Notes: a model not told the origin generated them from the letters alone. 64,000 nucleotides of DNA from an uncultured Oscillospiraceae bacterium (GCA_900541905.1 UQLQ01000008.1:8942-72941), one strand, 5' to 3'. Counted from the stretch's first letter, positions 27,178-36,962 are shown. Numbers and translations are program-made.

Positions 27178-27211
27178 AAAAACAGCAGCAAAAAATCTCG
27201 CTGCTGTTTTT
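27178..27211. terminator. Terminator after the phoR-like gene
   Basis: 12-bp stem (AAAAACAGCAGC / GCTGCTGTTTTT) with a 10-base loop just past the kinase stop. Confidence 0.85.
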
Positions 27212-27219
27212 ATGATATA

Positions 27220-28977
27220 TTAAGATTTTTCCGGCAATAACAGCGGCAGACGCACCGTAAATGTAGTTCCTACCCCGGGCGTGCTTTCCACACTTACTTC
27301 TCCGCCATATAATACTGCCAAATGCTTTACGATAGACAAGCCAAGCCCCGTACCTCCAATTGCTCTTGACCTACTGGTATCTACACGATAAAAACGCTCA
27401 AACAATCTGTTAAAATGTTCTTCTTCAATTCCAATTCCTGTATCTTGAATGCGAATCACTGCCATTTGTCTCGATTCCTCTGCAGTAATTTTAACAGAAC
27501 CGTTTGGTTTATTGTATTTGATTGCATTTTCAATCAGATTACCAAGCATTTGCTGCAAGCGTGATGAGGAACATGCAACACAAATGCCGTCTTTTAACTC
27601 TACCTTGAGAGTAATGTTCGCTTTTTCGGCAATTGGGTATAATCTTGCCACTGTTTCACGGATTTCCTGGGCTACATCACACCGTTGCTCTGTACTGTCG
27701 GGCTTTGCATTTTCAATCTGGGACAATACCAACATGTCATCAATTAAATGATGCAACCGTTCCGCTTCGATATCCAAAACATCATAGAAATATCTGCGGG
27801 TCTCCTCATCTCTGTCAGCACTTTTGAGCAATTCAATGCTGCCGCGTATTGCTGTAAGCGGTGTTTTCAGCTCATGCGTCACATTGGCAACAAATTCACT
27901 CCGCAGCTGTTCCAACTTGCTGACATGAGTCACATCTGCAATTACCGCCAGTACCGCCGATTCTTTATTATTCTGAATGGGGGTTGCATAAACCGTGAAG
28001 ATTCGTTCCCCCTGTGGGCTTGCTGCTGAAACAACAGTATCTTTGATTACTTTTTCTTCTTTTAATGCTTGATTCATAAATGCGGCAATTTTACCAACCA
28101 ATAGACTGCCTTCAAAAGATTTACCTGTTTGTAACGTGGTAACTCCAAGCATTTGTTTGGCACTGTCATTCAAGAACAAAATCATATTATCTGCATTTAC
28201 GGCAAGTACACCGTCATGCATTCCTTGCAAAACACCTTCCAATTGATGCTGTTTGCTCTTCATTTCGTCAATTGCGTGCTGTGTATTATCTGCCATTAAA
28301 TTAAATGTACGAGCCAAATTTCCCATTTCATCCGTGTAAATTCCCTCTACACGACTGGTATAATCTCCCTCTGCAATTTTTAAAGAAGCATCTGATAGCT
28401 TTTTCAGCGGTTTTGAAAGTTTGGTAAAAATCACCCATGTCACCAGCACTACAATGATACTTCCTACAACGCCTGCAATCATGGCATACATCCATACCAT
28501 AGTAACTGCATGGTTCATTTCCTCTGTAGGCAACGCTGCCCTTAAAAAATAACGGTCTCCCACTTGTACCGCAGCATAATAATATTCTTTCTGAACGCTG
28601 TCACTTTTGCGGGTGTCATAGCCAATATCTTCTTTTTGTGCTTGCTGTATTTCAGGGCGATAAAGATGATTTTCTGCAGGAAGTGTGCCTTGTTCGCCGA
28701 TTCCGCTGTCTCCAATGACATTTCCTCCGGAATCTAAAATGGTAATTCGGATTTCTTGACCTTTTTCCTGCAATTCTTTTCCTATTTTAACGGCGAACCC
28801 TTGAGGATCTTGTCCAATATCATCTACCTGAGATTCCATCATCGCCAATATGGAATCCAGTCTCCGCGTAAATTCCAATTGATATTGATCCTGAACCAAT
28901 TTGGCTGCCAAAGCAAACGCAACAAGAAAGCCGACTATGATAATCGCTGCTGTACTTGCCATCAAGCGCTTTCTCAT
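27220..28977 (-). CDS. phoR: PhoR-like phosphate sensor kinase
   Basis: 585-aa membrane kinase: TM1 (about 8-30), an extracellular segment (about 31-165), TM2 (about 166-190), HAMP (about 190-245), a PAS domain (about 250-350), HisKA with the phospho-His in FVANVTHELKTPLTAIRGS (about 371), and HATPase with NLIENAIKYN, GIGIEEEHFN and GGTGLGLSIV. The HAMP-PAS-HisKA order is that of PhoR. The gene follows the phoP-like regulator by 12 bases and belongs to the pst-phoU cluster, so phosphate-limitation sensing is a confident inference. Confidence 0.9.
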   Translation of the reverse strand: MRKRLMASTAAIIIVGFLVAFALAAKLVQDQYQLEFTRRLDSILAMMESQVDDIGQDPQGFAVKIGKELQEKGQEIRITILDSGGNVIGDSGIGEQGTLPAENHLYRPEIQQAQKEDIGYDTRKSDSVQKEYYYAAVQVGDRYFLRAALPTEEMNHAVTMVWMYAMIAGVVGSIIVVLVTWVIFTKLSKPLKKLSDASLKIAEGDYTSRVEGIYTDEMGNLARTFNLMADNTQHAIDEMKSKQHQLEGVLQGMHDGVLAVNADNMILFLNDSAKQMLGVTTLQTGKSFEGSLLVGKIAAFMNQALKEEKVIKDTVVSAASPQGERIFTVYATPIQNNKESAVLAVIADVTHVSKLEQLRSEFVANVTHELKTPLTAIRGSIELLKSADRDEETRRYFYDVLDIEAERLHHLIDDMLVLSQIENAKPDSTEQRCDVAQEIRETVARLYPIAEKANITLKVELKDGICVACSSSRLQQMLGNLIENAIKYNKPNGSVKITAEESRQMAVIRIQDTGIGIEEEHFNRLFERFYRVDTSRSRAIGGTGLGLSIVKHLAVLYGGEVSVESTPGVGTTFTVRLPLLLPEKS

Positions 28978-28989
28978 AATCGGCCCCCT

Positions 28990-29685
28990 TTATTCACCAA
29001 CAAATTTATAACCAACCCCACGCACTGTTTGTAACAGCTGCGGCGTATCCGGATTATCTTCAATTTTTTGACGCAGATAGCGCACATGCACATCTACTGT
29101 ACGGGTATCTCCAAAATATTCCACTCCCCATACTCTGTCCAGAAGCGTATCTCTTGTCAATACTCGTCCGGAATTGCGCATTAACATAACCAATAAATCA
29201 AACTCTTTTGCAGTAAGCTCTATTGACTTATCACCTTTAGTTACAGTGTGCGAAACAATGTCGACAGTAATATCTCCGCCCTTAATTTTTTCTTCTTGCT
29301 GCGGTGGAACTTGATTTTCCGTACGACGCAGCACCGCGCGTACACGTGCGCAAACTTCTTTTACGCCAAACGGTTTTACAATATAATCGTCTGCTCCCAA
29401 TTCAAGTCCCAATACCTTGTCCACTTCGGCACCACGTGCGGTAAGCAACAAAATAGGAATATATTTGGTGTCTTCCTCGCTACGCAAAGAACGGCATATG
29501 GTCAAGCCATCCGGGGGCGGCATCATCCAATCTAAAATGATAGCGTCCGGTTTTCGCTTTTGAATTGCTTCCAATAGAGAATTACCATCTGTAAACGTAG
29601 CTGTCTCAAAGCCTTCATCTTTGAGACCAAACGCTACTAATTTACAAATATTCGGTTCATCGTCTGTCACATAAACCAACGCCAT
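28990..29685 (-). CDS. phoP: PhoP/PhoB-like response regulator
   Basis: 231-aa OmpR-family regulator. Receiver: DDEPN acids, phospho-Asp in AIILDWMMPPPDGL (about 51), and VKPFGVKEVCARVRA. The winged helix (about 130-230) has TRDTLLDRVWGVEYFGDTRT and VHVRYLRQKIED. The start was moved to ATG 29685, since the GTG four codons earlier overlaps the ribosome site GGGTGGAG. It is likely to bind the TTAACA repeats before pstS. Confidence 0.9.
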   Translation of the reverse strand: MALVYVTDDEPNICKLVAFGLKDEGFETATFTDGNSLLEAIQKRKPDAIILDWMMPPPDGLTICRSLRSEEDTKYIPILLLTARGAEVDKVLGLELGADDYIVKPFGVKEVCARVRAVLRRTENQVPPQQEEKIKGGDITVDIVSHTVTKGDKSIELTAKEFDLLVMLMRNSGRVLTRDTLLDRVWGVEYFGDTRTVDVHVRYLRQKIEDNPDTPQLLQTVRGVGYKFVGE

Positions 29686-29703
29686 ATTTTTCTCCACCCT
29701 TTA

Positions 29704-30411
29704 TTATGATTCTTCTTCAGAATCGTTTCCTGCACGTACATACGGACTGGACAATTCGTGCTTGTTCAAGTCAGGATGTTCGCCTGTTTCAATATAAATA
29801 ACCCACTCTGCAATATTGGTTGCATGGTCGGCCATGCGTTCTGCATATTTTGTAATCAATAATAAATCTACATCGCCCATAACATTGGAACTTTGAGCGA
29901 TTGTGCTGCTGATTTCCAAAATCACCTTGGAAAATAAATTATCTACATAGTCATCACTGGCACAAATATCTTTTGCTTCTTCCACATCACGACTGATAAA
30001 TACATCCATAGCGCGGCGGAACATATCTCTTGCCGCTTCCATCATTTGAATAATTTTGGATACAATCAGACTGTTTCCGTAAACTTGTCCCGTGCTTAAA
30101 ATTTCACAAACATCAGCACATTGGTCGCCTTCGCGCTCAATATCGGTCAAAATTTTCAAACATGCGGCAATCATTCTTAAATCTTTTGCAATTGGCTGCT
30201 GCAATGCAATTAAATTTAAGCATAAGATTTCCGTTTTATGCTCTTTACGGTCAATTTCATGGTCATGCTCTGCAACATACTTCGCTTTTTCTATATCTAC
30301 TGTACGCAGACATTCAATTGTTTTTTCAAATCTGTCATCTACAGTGTTGCCCAAATCAGTCATTTCTCTAACAAGTTCTTCCAATTCATGGTCAAATAGT
30401 TTTCTTGGCAT
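29704..30411 (-). CDS. phoU: Phosphate transport regulator PhoU
   Basis: 235-aa helical protein made of two three-helix PhoU repeats with the metal-binding patterns of the family (ADHDHEIDR-like EHDHEIDRKEHKTE at about 50, and ITKYAERMADHATNIAEWVI at about 185). It links the Pst transporter to PhoR and keeps the regulon off when phosphate is sufficient. It sits between pstB (106 bp) and phoP (19 bp), the usual order. Confidence 0.95.
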   Translation of the reverse strand: MPRKLFDHELEELVREMTDLGNTVDDRFEKTIECLRTVDIEKAKYVAEHDHEIDRKEHKTEILCLNLIALQQPIAKDLRMIAACLKILTDIEREGDQCADVCEILSTGQVYGNSLIVSKIIQMMEAARDMFRRAMDVFISRDVEEAKDICASDDYVDNLFSKVILEISSTIAQSSNVMGDVDLLLITKYAERMADHATNIAEWVIYIETGEHPDLNKHELSSPYVRAGNDSEEES

Positions 30412-30516
30412 ACCTGTTACCTCCAGCCTTTGAAACGTATTGTTTCATATAGTATATCCATAATATCTTAGCATTTTTCTATGGAATTGTAAACATTTCC
30501 ATAACATAACACAAAA

Positions 30517-31293
30517 TTAACCAAAACGGCCGGTAATGTAACGTTCGGTTCTTTCGTCTTTTGGATTATTGAACATGGTTTGTGTATCCGTATATTCCAC
30601 AATTTCTCCTGTTAGGAAAAACGCTGTTTTATCCGCAATACGTGCAGCTTGTTGCATATTGTGGGTTACGATAATAACCGTATATTTTTCACGCAAATCA
30701 TCCATCAAATCCTCAATTTTCAAAGTAGAAATTGGGTCCAAAGCGGATGTTGGTTCATCCATTAAAATAATATCGGGCTCTACAGCCAACGCACGTGCAA
30801 TACATAAACGCTGCTGCTGTCCGCCGGACATACCCAATGCGGATTTTTTCAAACGGTCTTTTACCTCATCCCATAACGCTGCACTGCGAAGAGAACTTTC
30901 TACAATTTCGTCCAGCTTGGATTTTGCTTTGATACCGTGTACCCTTGGGCCATAGGCAATGTTATCATAAATAGACATTGGAAATGGATTTGCTTTCTGG
31001 AACACCATTCCTGCACGTTTTCTCAACAGATTGATATCTGTACGAGGGTCGTAAATATCCTCTCCGTCAATGGTAATTTTACCAGTAATTTTACAACCGT
31101 CTACCAAATCGTTCATACGGTTTAATGTCTTCAAACAAGTAGATTTACCGCAGCCGGAAGGACCGATAAACGCAGTTACTTTGTTTGCCGGAATATCAAT
31201 ATTAAGACCCTTTAATGCATGAAAATCGCCGTAATATAGATTCAAGTCTCTAACGGAAACTTTTGCGTTGGGATTGATTTCTGTACTACTCAT
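30517..31293 (-). CDS. pstB: Phosphate ABC transporter ATPase PstB
   Basis: 258-aa ATPase: Walker A GPSGCGKST (about 44), the PstB-specific stretch RMNDLVDGCKITGKI, signature LGMSGGQQQRLCIARALA, Walker B ILMDEPTSALD, and the switch His in VTHNM. The C-terminal NPKDERTERYITGRFG ending is diagnostic for PstB. It powers high-affinity phosphate import with PstCA and follows pstA by 6 bp. Confidence 0.97.
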   Translation of the reverse strand: MSSTEINPNAKVSVRDLNLYYGDFHALKGLNIDIPANKVTAFIGPSGCGKSTCLKTLNRMNDLVDGCKITGKITIDGEDIYDPRTDINLLRKRAGMVFQKANPFPMSIYDNIAYGPRVHGIKAKSKLDEIVESSLRSAALWDEVKDRLKKSALGMSGGQQQRLCIARALAVEPDIILMDEPTSALDPISTLKIEDLMDDLREKYTVIIVTHNMQQAARIADKTAFFLTGEIVEYTDTQTMFNNPKDERTERYITGRFG

Positions 31294-31299
31294 GTGCTA

Positions 31300-32226
31300 C
31301 TATCCTTTCTTTAATACCTTAGAAAGCAAGCTTGCCAAACGGTTTAATATAAAGATAAAAATTAATAAAACAGAAGCTGTTGCAAATGCAACGTTCAAGG
31401 CATCCGGAGAAGCCGCTTCTCTTGCTGTTTGATACAAATGCAATGTAAGTGTACGTCCGCTGGACATAATTTGAGAAAAGAAACCGCTCGGCATATTGTA
31501 GGATAAACCTGAAGTAAACAGCAATGCAGCCGATTCACCAACAATACGGCCCATTGCCAAAATGACCGCTGTCAATACGCCCGGCATAGCGCAAGGCAAG
31601 ACAATTCCCATAATAACACGGAATTTTCCGGCACCCAGTGCCAAAGCACCTTCTTTATAGGAACCCGGAACTGCCAGTAACGCTTCCTCGGTTGTACGAA
31701 TGATAGTCGGAAGCACACAAATGGCCATGGTTAAGCAGCCGGCAATGATAGATGTTTGCAGTCTGAACAAAATACAGAATACCGTATAACCGAACAGACC
31801 AAATATGATAGATGGAATGCCGGAAAGAACTTCTGTAGTAAAACGAATTGCACGAACAAGTTTTCCCTGCTTTGCATATTGCGTCAGATAAATTGCCGCA
31901 GAAATACCAATCGGAGCCGATATCAACAAGGTAATGACTACAATATATAAGGTATTAATAATCATAGGTAGAATACCCTTCATACTTGCCCTTGTTTCCG
32001 AATACGGTGAAGAAAGGAACGACCATGTGATATGGGGAATACCATTCCATAAAATATAGCCGATAATCCCAATCAAAGCCGCTACTGTAATGGCAGTTGC
32101 GGTGTAAATGACAACTCTTAATACAATATCAGAAGTATGTCTTTTTTTCTGATATAACGATTGCGGTTTATGGGGTTCCGGATTCTGTGCTGTATCTTGA
32201 GACACAGCTGCAGCATTACTTGACAT
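31300..32226 (-). CDS. pstA: Phosphate ABC transporter permease PstA
   Basis: 308-aa inner-membrane permease with about six TM helices. The coupling-loop motif lies near 190 (EEALLAVPGSYKEGALALGA), and the central GIPSIIFGLFGY motif is typical of PstA/PstC. The first 40 residues are polar, Gln/Pro/His-rich and cytoplasmic. It overlaps pstC by 11 bp. Confidence 0.95.
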   Translation of the reverse strand: MSSNAAAVSQDTAQNPEPHKPQSLYQKKRHTSDIVLRVVIYTATAITVAALIGIIGYILWNGIPHITWSFLSSPYSETRASMKGILPMIINTLYIVVITLLISAPIGISAAIYLTQYAKQGKLVRAIRFTTEVLSGIPSIIFGLFGYTVFCILFRLQTSIIAGCLTMAICVLPTIIRTTEEALLAVPGSYKEGALALGAGKFRVIMGIVLPCAMPGVLTAVILAMGRIVGESAALLFTSGLSYNMPSGFFSQIMSSGRTLTLHLYQTAREAASPDALNVAFATASVLLIFIFILNRLASLLSKVLKKG

Positions 32227-33607
32227 TCACTTTCGCTCCTTTCCTTGAAATAATTGTGAAGGAGATATTTACAATCATAATAAAGATAAATAACACCAAA
32301 CCGATTGCAAATAATGCCTGTCGATGTAGACCTGACGCATAGGACATTTCCATTGCAATACCGGTTGTTAAAAATCTTGTGGTGCCCAATAAGGTCGGCA
32401 TATTGGCAACATTACCTGCAACCATAATCACAGCCATAGTTTCACCAATTGCTCTGCCCACGCCTAGAATAACACCTGACAGAATACCTGACCTTGCTGC
32501 TGGAATGGTCACTTTAAAAATGGTTCTGATTGGTGTAGCCCCCAGTCCCAATGAAGCCTCTCTGTAAGACTTTGGTACAGCTCTGAGTGCGTTCTCAGTA
32601 ACGTTTACAATGGTTGGTATTACCATAATCGCCAAAATAATAATCGCCGCCAGCAAACTGTCGCCAATGGTTTTACCCGGGAACATGGCTCTGATTGCGG
32701 GAACAATCACAAGCATGCCAAAGAAACCGTATACAACCGATGGGATACCTGCCAACAATTCAATTGCCGGATGAATAATTTTTGCAACTCTTGGTCTTGC
32801 AATTTCGGTCAAAAATACTGCAGTTAAAATACCAATTGGAACGCCTATGATAATTGCGCCCACAGTACCGCAGATAGAAGCTAAAATTAAAGGTAAAATA
32901 CCAAACTGATTGGTAGAGGCATCCCACGTGGTACCGAATAAGAACTTGAAAACACCTATCTCCGCCATAGCAGGAATACCTGCTGAGAAAATGTACACTG
33001 TAATGGTTAATACTGCCGCAATAGATACGCATGCAAACGTAAGGAAAATTGCTCTGGCCAACTTCTCAACACCCTGTGTGGAGAGAGAAAGAACTGCGCA
33101 AACCAACCCGGCTACCAAAACGTAAATAAACGGAACCATATAACCAACTGTAACGTGACTAATGTTTAAAGCAGTAACGTCAGATTGAATGCTTGCCGTT
33201 GAAATTAATACCACAAGCGGTGTAATTGCAGAAATAATAAACGATAGTCCCGACAAAACCGGACGTTTAAAGAAAATAAGAATGGTACCTGCCAATGCAA
33301 ATACAGCACCGGCAATGACTGCAATTCTAATCAAAACTGGGATACCAATCAAAGCGCTGGTTGTACCGGTTTCCACACGGAATCCACTTGCAATTAATAA
33401 ATCCAAACCACTGGTTACATATTTTGTATCCTTAAATACAAACTGTGCATACGGCAGGAAAAACATGACAACTGATCCGACACCAAATACCATTGTGATG
33501 ATGCGCTTAATCAAATTCACTTTTTCCAATTTTTTTTGAGCCGTAAGGTCATTCATTGAAATACCCATTACTCCACCAATTCCTTCTTCCAACTTACGGT
33601 TATGCAT
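32216..33607 (-). CDS. pstC: Phosphate permease PstC with an N-terminal 4-TM extension
   Basis: Up to 463 aa against about 300 for typical PstC. The canonical part starts near residue 175 and holds GIPSVVYGFFG and the coupling motif ENALRAVPKSYREASLGLGA. In front of it lies an extra domain of about 150 residues with four hydrophobic helices. The start is uncertain: ATG 33607 overlaps the pstS stop (TAATG) without a ribosome site, and ATG 33568 or 33556 have GGTGGAG or GAAGGA nearby at poor spacing. All three retain the extension. Confidence 0.92.
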   Translation of the reverse strand: MHNRKLEEGIGGVMGISMNDLTAQKKLEKVNLIKRIITMVFGVGSVVMFFLPYAQFVFKDTKYVTSGLDLLIASGFRVETGTTSALIGIPVLIRIAVIAGAVFALAGTILIFFKRPVLSGLSFIISAITPLVVLISTASIQSDVTALNISHVTVGYMVPFIYVLVAGLVCAVLSLSTQGVEKLARAIFLTFACVSIAAVLTITVYIFSAGIPAMAEIGVFKFLFGTTWDASTNQFGILPLILASICGTVGAIIIGVPIGILTAVFLTEIARPRVAKIIHPAIELLAGIPSVVYGFFGMLVIVPAIRAMFPGKTIGDSLLAAIIILAIMVIPTIVNVTENALRAVPKSYREASLGLGATPIRTIFKVTIPAARSGILSGVILGVGRAIGETMAVIMVAGNVANMPTLLGTTRFLTTGIAMEMSYASGLHRQALFAIGLVLFIFIMIVNISFTIISRKGAKVNVK

Positions 33608-34470
33608 TACCCATTTTTATTGGCTGTGCCAATTAAACCAACATCTTTAATAATTTGCTGCCCTTCTGAGGATTCTATAAATTCAAACCATGCATTAATT
33701 AACGCACTGTCTGTTCCCTTTTTATAAATCTGGATAAACGGACGCTGTACGGTATAAGTACCGTTTTCTATATTTTCTTCCGTTGCCTCGACACCGTCTA
33801 CTTTACATGCTACTACACTGTCGTTCAAAGATTCCAGCGAAACGTATCCGATTGCAGAAATATCACTGGATATTTTGGTAACAATTTCACCGGTTGAAGA
33901 AAGCTCTGCTGCATATACCGGAGATTCTATGCTGAAAATAGATTCAAATCCATCTCTGGTTCCGGATGCAGCCTCTCTTCCCAATGTGGTAATCGCTTTA
34001 TTCTGGCCGCCAAGCTCACTCCAGTTTGTGATTTCACCTGTAAAAATCTTTTCGATTTGTTCTGTTGTCAAATCCTGTACCGGATTGTCTTTATGCACTG
34101 CAATAGCAATTCCGTCAATCGCAATTTGCTTTATCTCAAATTCATCCGGATTTTCACTTTCTTTTAAATCTCTGGACATATCTCCAATCAAAGCAATACC
34201 CGAACGTACAGAGTTTGGTGCATCACCGGAACCGGTTCCGCTTTTTTCTACAGAAACACCGGGATACTTTTCGCTGAATGCCTCTCCCAAAGCTTGGCAC
34301 ACTCTTGTCATAGAAGTAGAACCGTTTAATGTTAATTTACCTGCAACTGTTCCACTCATATCCTGGCTTTCAGATAATTTGGTTCCTACAATTTCAGGAC
34401 CGCAGCCTGTAAGTAAACCAACTGAAGCTACTAATATTATTATGGTAAGCAGGGATAAAAATCTCTTCAT
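33607..34470 (-). CDS. pstS: Phosphate-binding lipoprotein PstS
   Basis: 287-aa periplasmic-type binding protein anchored by a lipobox (VGLLTGCG, Cys about 23). Phosphate-contact motifs are visible: LNGSTSMTRV near the start of the mature domain, KSGTGSGDAPNSVRSG, and GREAASGTRDGFESIF. It is the first gene of the pst operon, and the TTAACA repeats upstream suggest PhoP control. Confidence 0.95.
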   Translation of the reverse strand: MKRFLSLLTIIILVASVGLLTGCGPEIVGTKLSESQDMSGTVAGKLTLNGSTSMTRVCQALGEAFSEKYPGVSVEKSGTGSGDAPNSVRSGIALIGDMSRDLKESENPDEFEIKQIAIDGIAIAVHKDNPVQDLTTEQIEKIFTGEITNWSELGGQNKAITTLGREAASGTRDGFESIFSIESPVYAAELSSTGEIVTKISSDISAIGYVSLESLNDSVVACKVDGVEATEENIENGTYTVQRPFIQIYKKGTDSALINAWFEFIESSEGQQIIKDVGLIGTANKNG

Positions 34471-34524
34471 CCTTGTTTAACCTCCAACCACTCATTTTAT
34501 GTCTGTTCTATTTTAATTCTACAA

Positions 34525-34541
34525 TGTTAAATCTATGTTAA
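34525..34541 (-). promoter_or_regulatory. Pho-box-like direct repeats upstream of pstS
   Basis: On the minus strand TTAACA-TAGAT-TTAACA: two identical hexamers with 5-bp spacing, the 11-bp period of PhoP sites described in Bacillus (TT[A/T/C]ACA repeats). They sit about 55-70 bases before the pstS start codon. Confidence 0.7.
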
Positions 34542-34546
34542 ATTCC

Positions 34547-34564
34547 TTTTAGAAAGTTCTAAAA
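34547..34564. promoter_or_regulatory. 18-bp palindrome next to the Pho box
   Basis: TTTTAGAA-AG-TTCTAAAA, a perfect inverted repeat just upstream of the TTAACA repeats. It could be a second operator or a -35-region site; no factor is assigned. Confidence 0.5.
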
Positions 34565-34636
34565 AAGTTCATAATTGGTGTTCTTTTCATATGTAAACCA
34601 TAGTAAATCTTAAAAATATAGTTATGATAAAAAAGG

Positions 34637-34667
34637 CAAAAGCACTATGAATCTCATAGCGCTTTTG
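34637..34667 (-). terminator. Terminator after the 81-aa ORF
   Basis: 13-bp stem (CAAAAGCACTATG with one mismatch to CATAGCGCTTTTG), then CCTTTTTTAT on the minus strand, insulating the pst promoter from the upstream gene. Confidence 0.8.
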
Positions 34668-34706
34668 AAATATTTCACGTAACTTTGCTTTTATTGTATT
34701 AAATTT

Positions 34707-34952
34707 TTAAATTTGGTCTTTTACAATCTCTTTCAGTTGTTCAGGAAACACAATTCCTCTCACCAATTTATAATATAAACGCTTTGCATCAATCGTGCTT
34801 CTGGTAATTTGCTCACATTTAGAGCAAAGTGTCTCATTTTCTTTTTCTTGCAGTATTGTAATGGAGTAACCTTCTTTCCTGCTTCCTGTTAAATAATACT
34901 TTAAAATACATTTTCCGTGATCAACCACAACTCTCCCAAATAATCTTCTCAT
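34707..34952 (-). CDS. Hypothetical protein, 81 aa
   Basis: Small basic protein starting MRRLFGRVVVDHGKCILKYY with a CSKCE pair near the middle (a possible half metal site) and a C-terminal helix. It has a ribosome site GGAG, its own terminator and a separate transcript. I do not recognise a family. Confidence 0.55.
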   Translation of the reverse strand: MRRLFGRVVVDHGKCILKYYLTGSRKEGYSITILQEKENETLCSKCEQITRSTIDAKRLYYKLVRGIVFPEQLKEIVKDQI

Positions 34953-35417
34953 TTACATTCTCCTATTTTCAAGCTTAATGGTAAAACAAATTTCGTGAAA
35001 TATTTTCACTATTATCATACGTAATCGCAAACAAAAACACAATCAAAACAATACTGAAAATGTGTAGAAAATATCAATACTGCCATATATACGGGAAGCA
35101 AAGCAGAAAAAGCATATATCTTGTTACTTCCTATTTTATTACAAGATTGTAATTACTTGAGTGTTGAAGAAAAATGTAAAACTTTACATAAATGATATAA
35201 AAAACATAACTCTTTTTAAACACATTAAATCTTAAAATAGCATTTGGTCTATTATGTACTCACATTCAACAATTTCAACGATTTTCAACTAAACAAGCAA
35301 ATTTGTAATTTATTTACAAATGAATGAAATAATTTCACACTTTATGTTATTTATCTTAACAATTTGCTTATATTAGAATAGCAACATGGCAAATTTTGTA
35401 TTTAAAGGGTGAAATTT
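34953..35417. other. AT-rich intergenic region with two palindromes
   Basis: About 465 bases without a gene, very AT-rich. It holds two TTTACA-type palindromes, ATGTAAAACTTTACAT at 35174-35189 and ATTTGTAA-N5-TTACAAAT at 35302-35322, upstream of the dockerin gene. No clear -35/-10 pair with 17-bp spacing was found. Confidence 0.6.
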
Positions 35418-36962
35418 ATGAAAAAGAACAGACGTACGAAAAAATACTATTTACTTCTTGCGGTTGCTTTATTGTCAATCGCAAGCTTATTATGCGGAGC
35501 AACATTAATTGGAATTTCTATGAATACACCTACAGGTACAAAACTAAACATTTCAGTTGGGTCTTCCACACAGTTGATTCCAAAGAAAGATGAAGGCTAT
35601 TTTTTAATTCAAAATCAAGATCAAGGAACTTATATTGCTTTGTTAAGTGAACAAGGATATGTTTTGCAGGAACAAACATTTAACATAAAATATAATGAGA
35701 TTTGTTATTCCGCTGATTATTTATATATTTTACTGTCAGATTCAGAACATAATTCATCTATTATTACTTATCATTTATCTGATACATCAGTGACAAATTA
35801 TCAAACTACAGAATTAAGTACAGCTTTATGTTCTTTTACAGCCTCTCAGGATGGAACCATATATGGTATTAACTACTGGGACAGACACAGTCTAATCGCT
35901 TATACCAACGTAGCAGAGAAAAATTCTGCTCTGCCAATTCCTCTAAATAGATTTGAAGTACCTGTAGATAATTTATGTATCTCTCCGGATGATATGCTTT
36001 ATGTGGCATTAAAGGATATTACAGATGTATATACTGCATCTGCTGCTCAAGGACTGCCTTATCATTTTGCCTTACATCAAACAGATACAAATGTACCATT
36101 TTTCTTCCCACATACGCTTTCAAATGATATACTATTTGATCGTAACGGTTATTTCTATGAATTAAACACTGAACAAGCTCCATTATTTACTTTATTGAGT
36201 AATACTCGTTATACAAACGCATGTCTTCTTACGGATACCAGTATATTAGCTTCTCTTGCCTCAAAAGAATATTTAGAAGAATTGGATTGTAACGGAACCG
36301 TACTAAATCGTTATCAAATAAAAGGAGAATGCATTGCACTGGCGACAAATGTAAAAGACACAGGTATTTTATTGAAGCAGGAAGATTCGCTTTATTTCGT
36401 TACGCTATCCGAACTTAGCCGTATAGAGGATACACCTGACAGTTCTAAACCTAATTCTTCAGAATTTCATCCTGTCTCCAGTACAACAAATGAAAGTGAC
36501 CACGAAAATGACCAATCTTCTCACTCTGATTCCTCTTCCCCCAATTATCCTTATCAACTCGAGAGCGATACATTCTTAATAGACCGCAGCAACAATATCA
36601 TTTTCTTGCCTCCATCCACCACATTTGCTGTGTTACGAGACAGTTTGAACTCAACAAAAGATACCATTATTATGAGAAATCTAAGCGGTACTACGATAAA
36701 TAGTGGAAATCTTGGCACAGGCTATACGGTTGCTCTTCAAATTGATGGCTCAATTATAGACAAACTTACAATTATAGTAAAAGGAGATATTAACGGAACC
36801 GGTACTGTCAATTCCAGAGATGTACAATTACTTTATGACCAATTAAACGGTTCTGAAACATTATCTGACATTCAGTTACTGGCCTGCGATATGAACCGTG
36901 ACGAACTGATAGACACCAGTGATCTATTACTGCTGAAACAGCAAATTGTCTCCGCACAATAA
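35418..36962 (+). CDS. Secreted or anchored dockerin-domain protein
   Basis: 514 aa. An N-terminal signal or anchor (about 10-35) is followed by a large beta-rich region (about 40-335) with recurring short strands suggestive of a propeller, a Ser/Asn/His linker (about 340-385), and then a small beta module. The last 60 residues form a type I dockerin with two Ca-binding repeats: GDINGTGTVNSRDVQLLYDQ and CDMNRDELIDTSDLLLLKQQ. Dockerins bind cohesins; a cohesin protein is encoded at 56,353-57,384. ATG 35418 follows AAAGGGTG, and an in-frame GTG nine bases earlier lies inside that ribosome site. No catalytic domain is recognised. Confidence 0.8.
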   Translation: MKKNRRTKKYYLLLAVALLSIASLLCGATLIGISMNTPTGTKLNISVGSSTQLIPKKDEGYFLIQNQDQGTYIALLSEQGYVLQEQTFNIKYNEICYSADYLYILLSDSEHNSSIITYHLSDTSVTNYQTTELSTALCSFTASQDGTIYGINYWDRHSLIAYTNVAEKNSALPIPLNRFEVPVDNLCISPDDMLYVALKDITDVYTASAAQGLPYHFALHQTDTNVPFFFPHTLSNDILFDRNGYFYELNTEQAPLFTLLSNTRYTNACLLTDTSILASLASKEYLEELDCNGTVLNRYQIKGECIALATNVKDTGILLKQEDSLYFVTLSELSRIEDTPDSSKPNSSEFHPVSSTTNESDHENDQSSHSDSSSPNYPYQLESDTFLIDRSNNIIFLPPSTTFAVLRDSLNSTKDTIIMRNLSGTTINSGNLGTGYTVALQIDGSIIDKLTIIVKGDINGTGTVNSRDVQLLYDQLNGSETLSDIQLLACDMNRDELIDTSDLLLLKQQIVSAQ

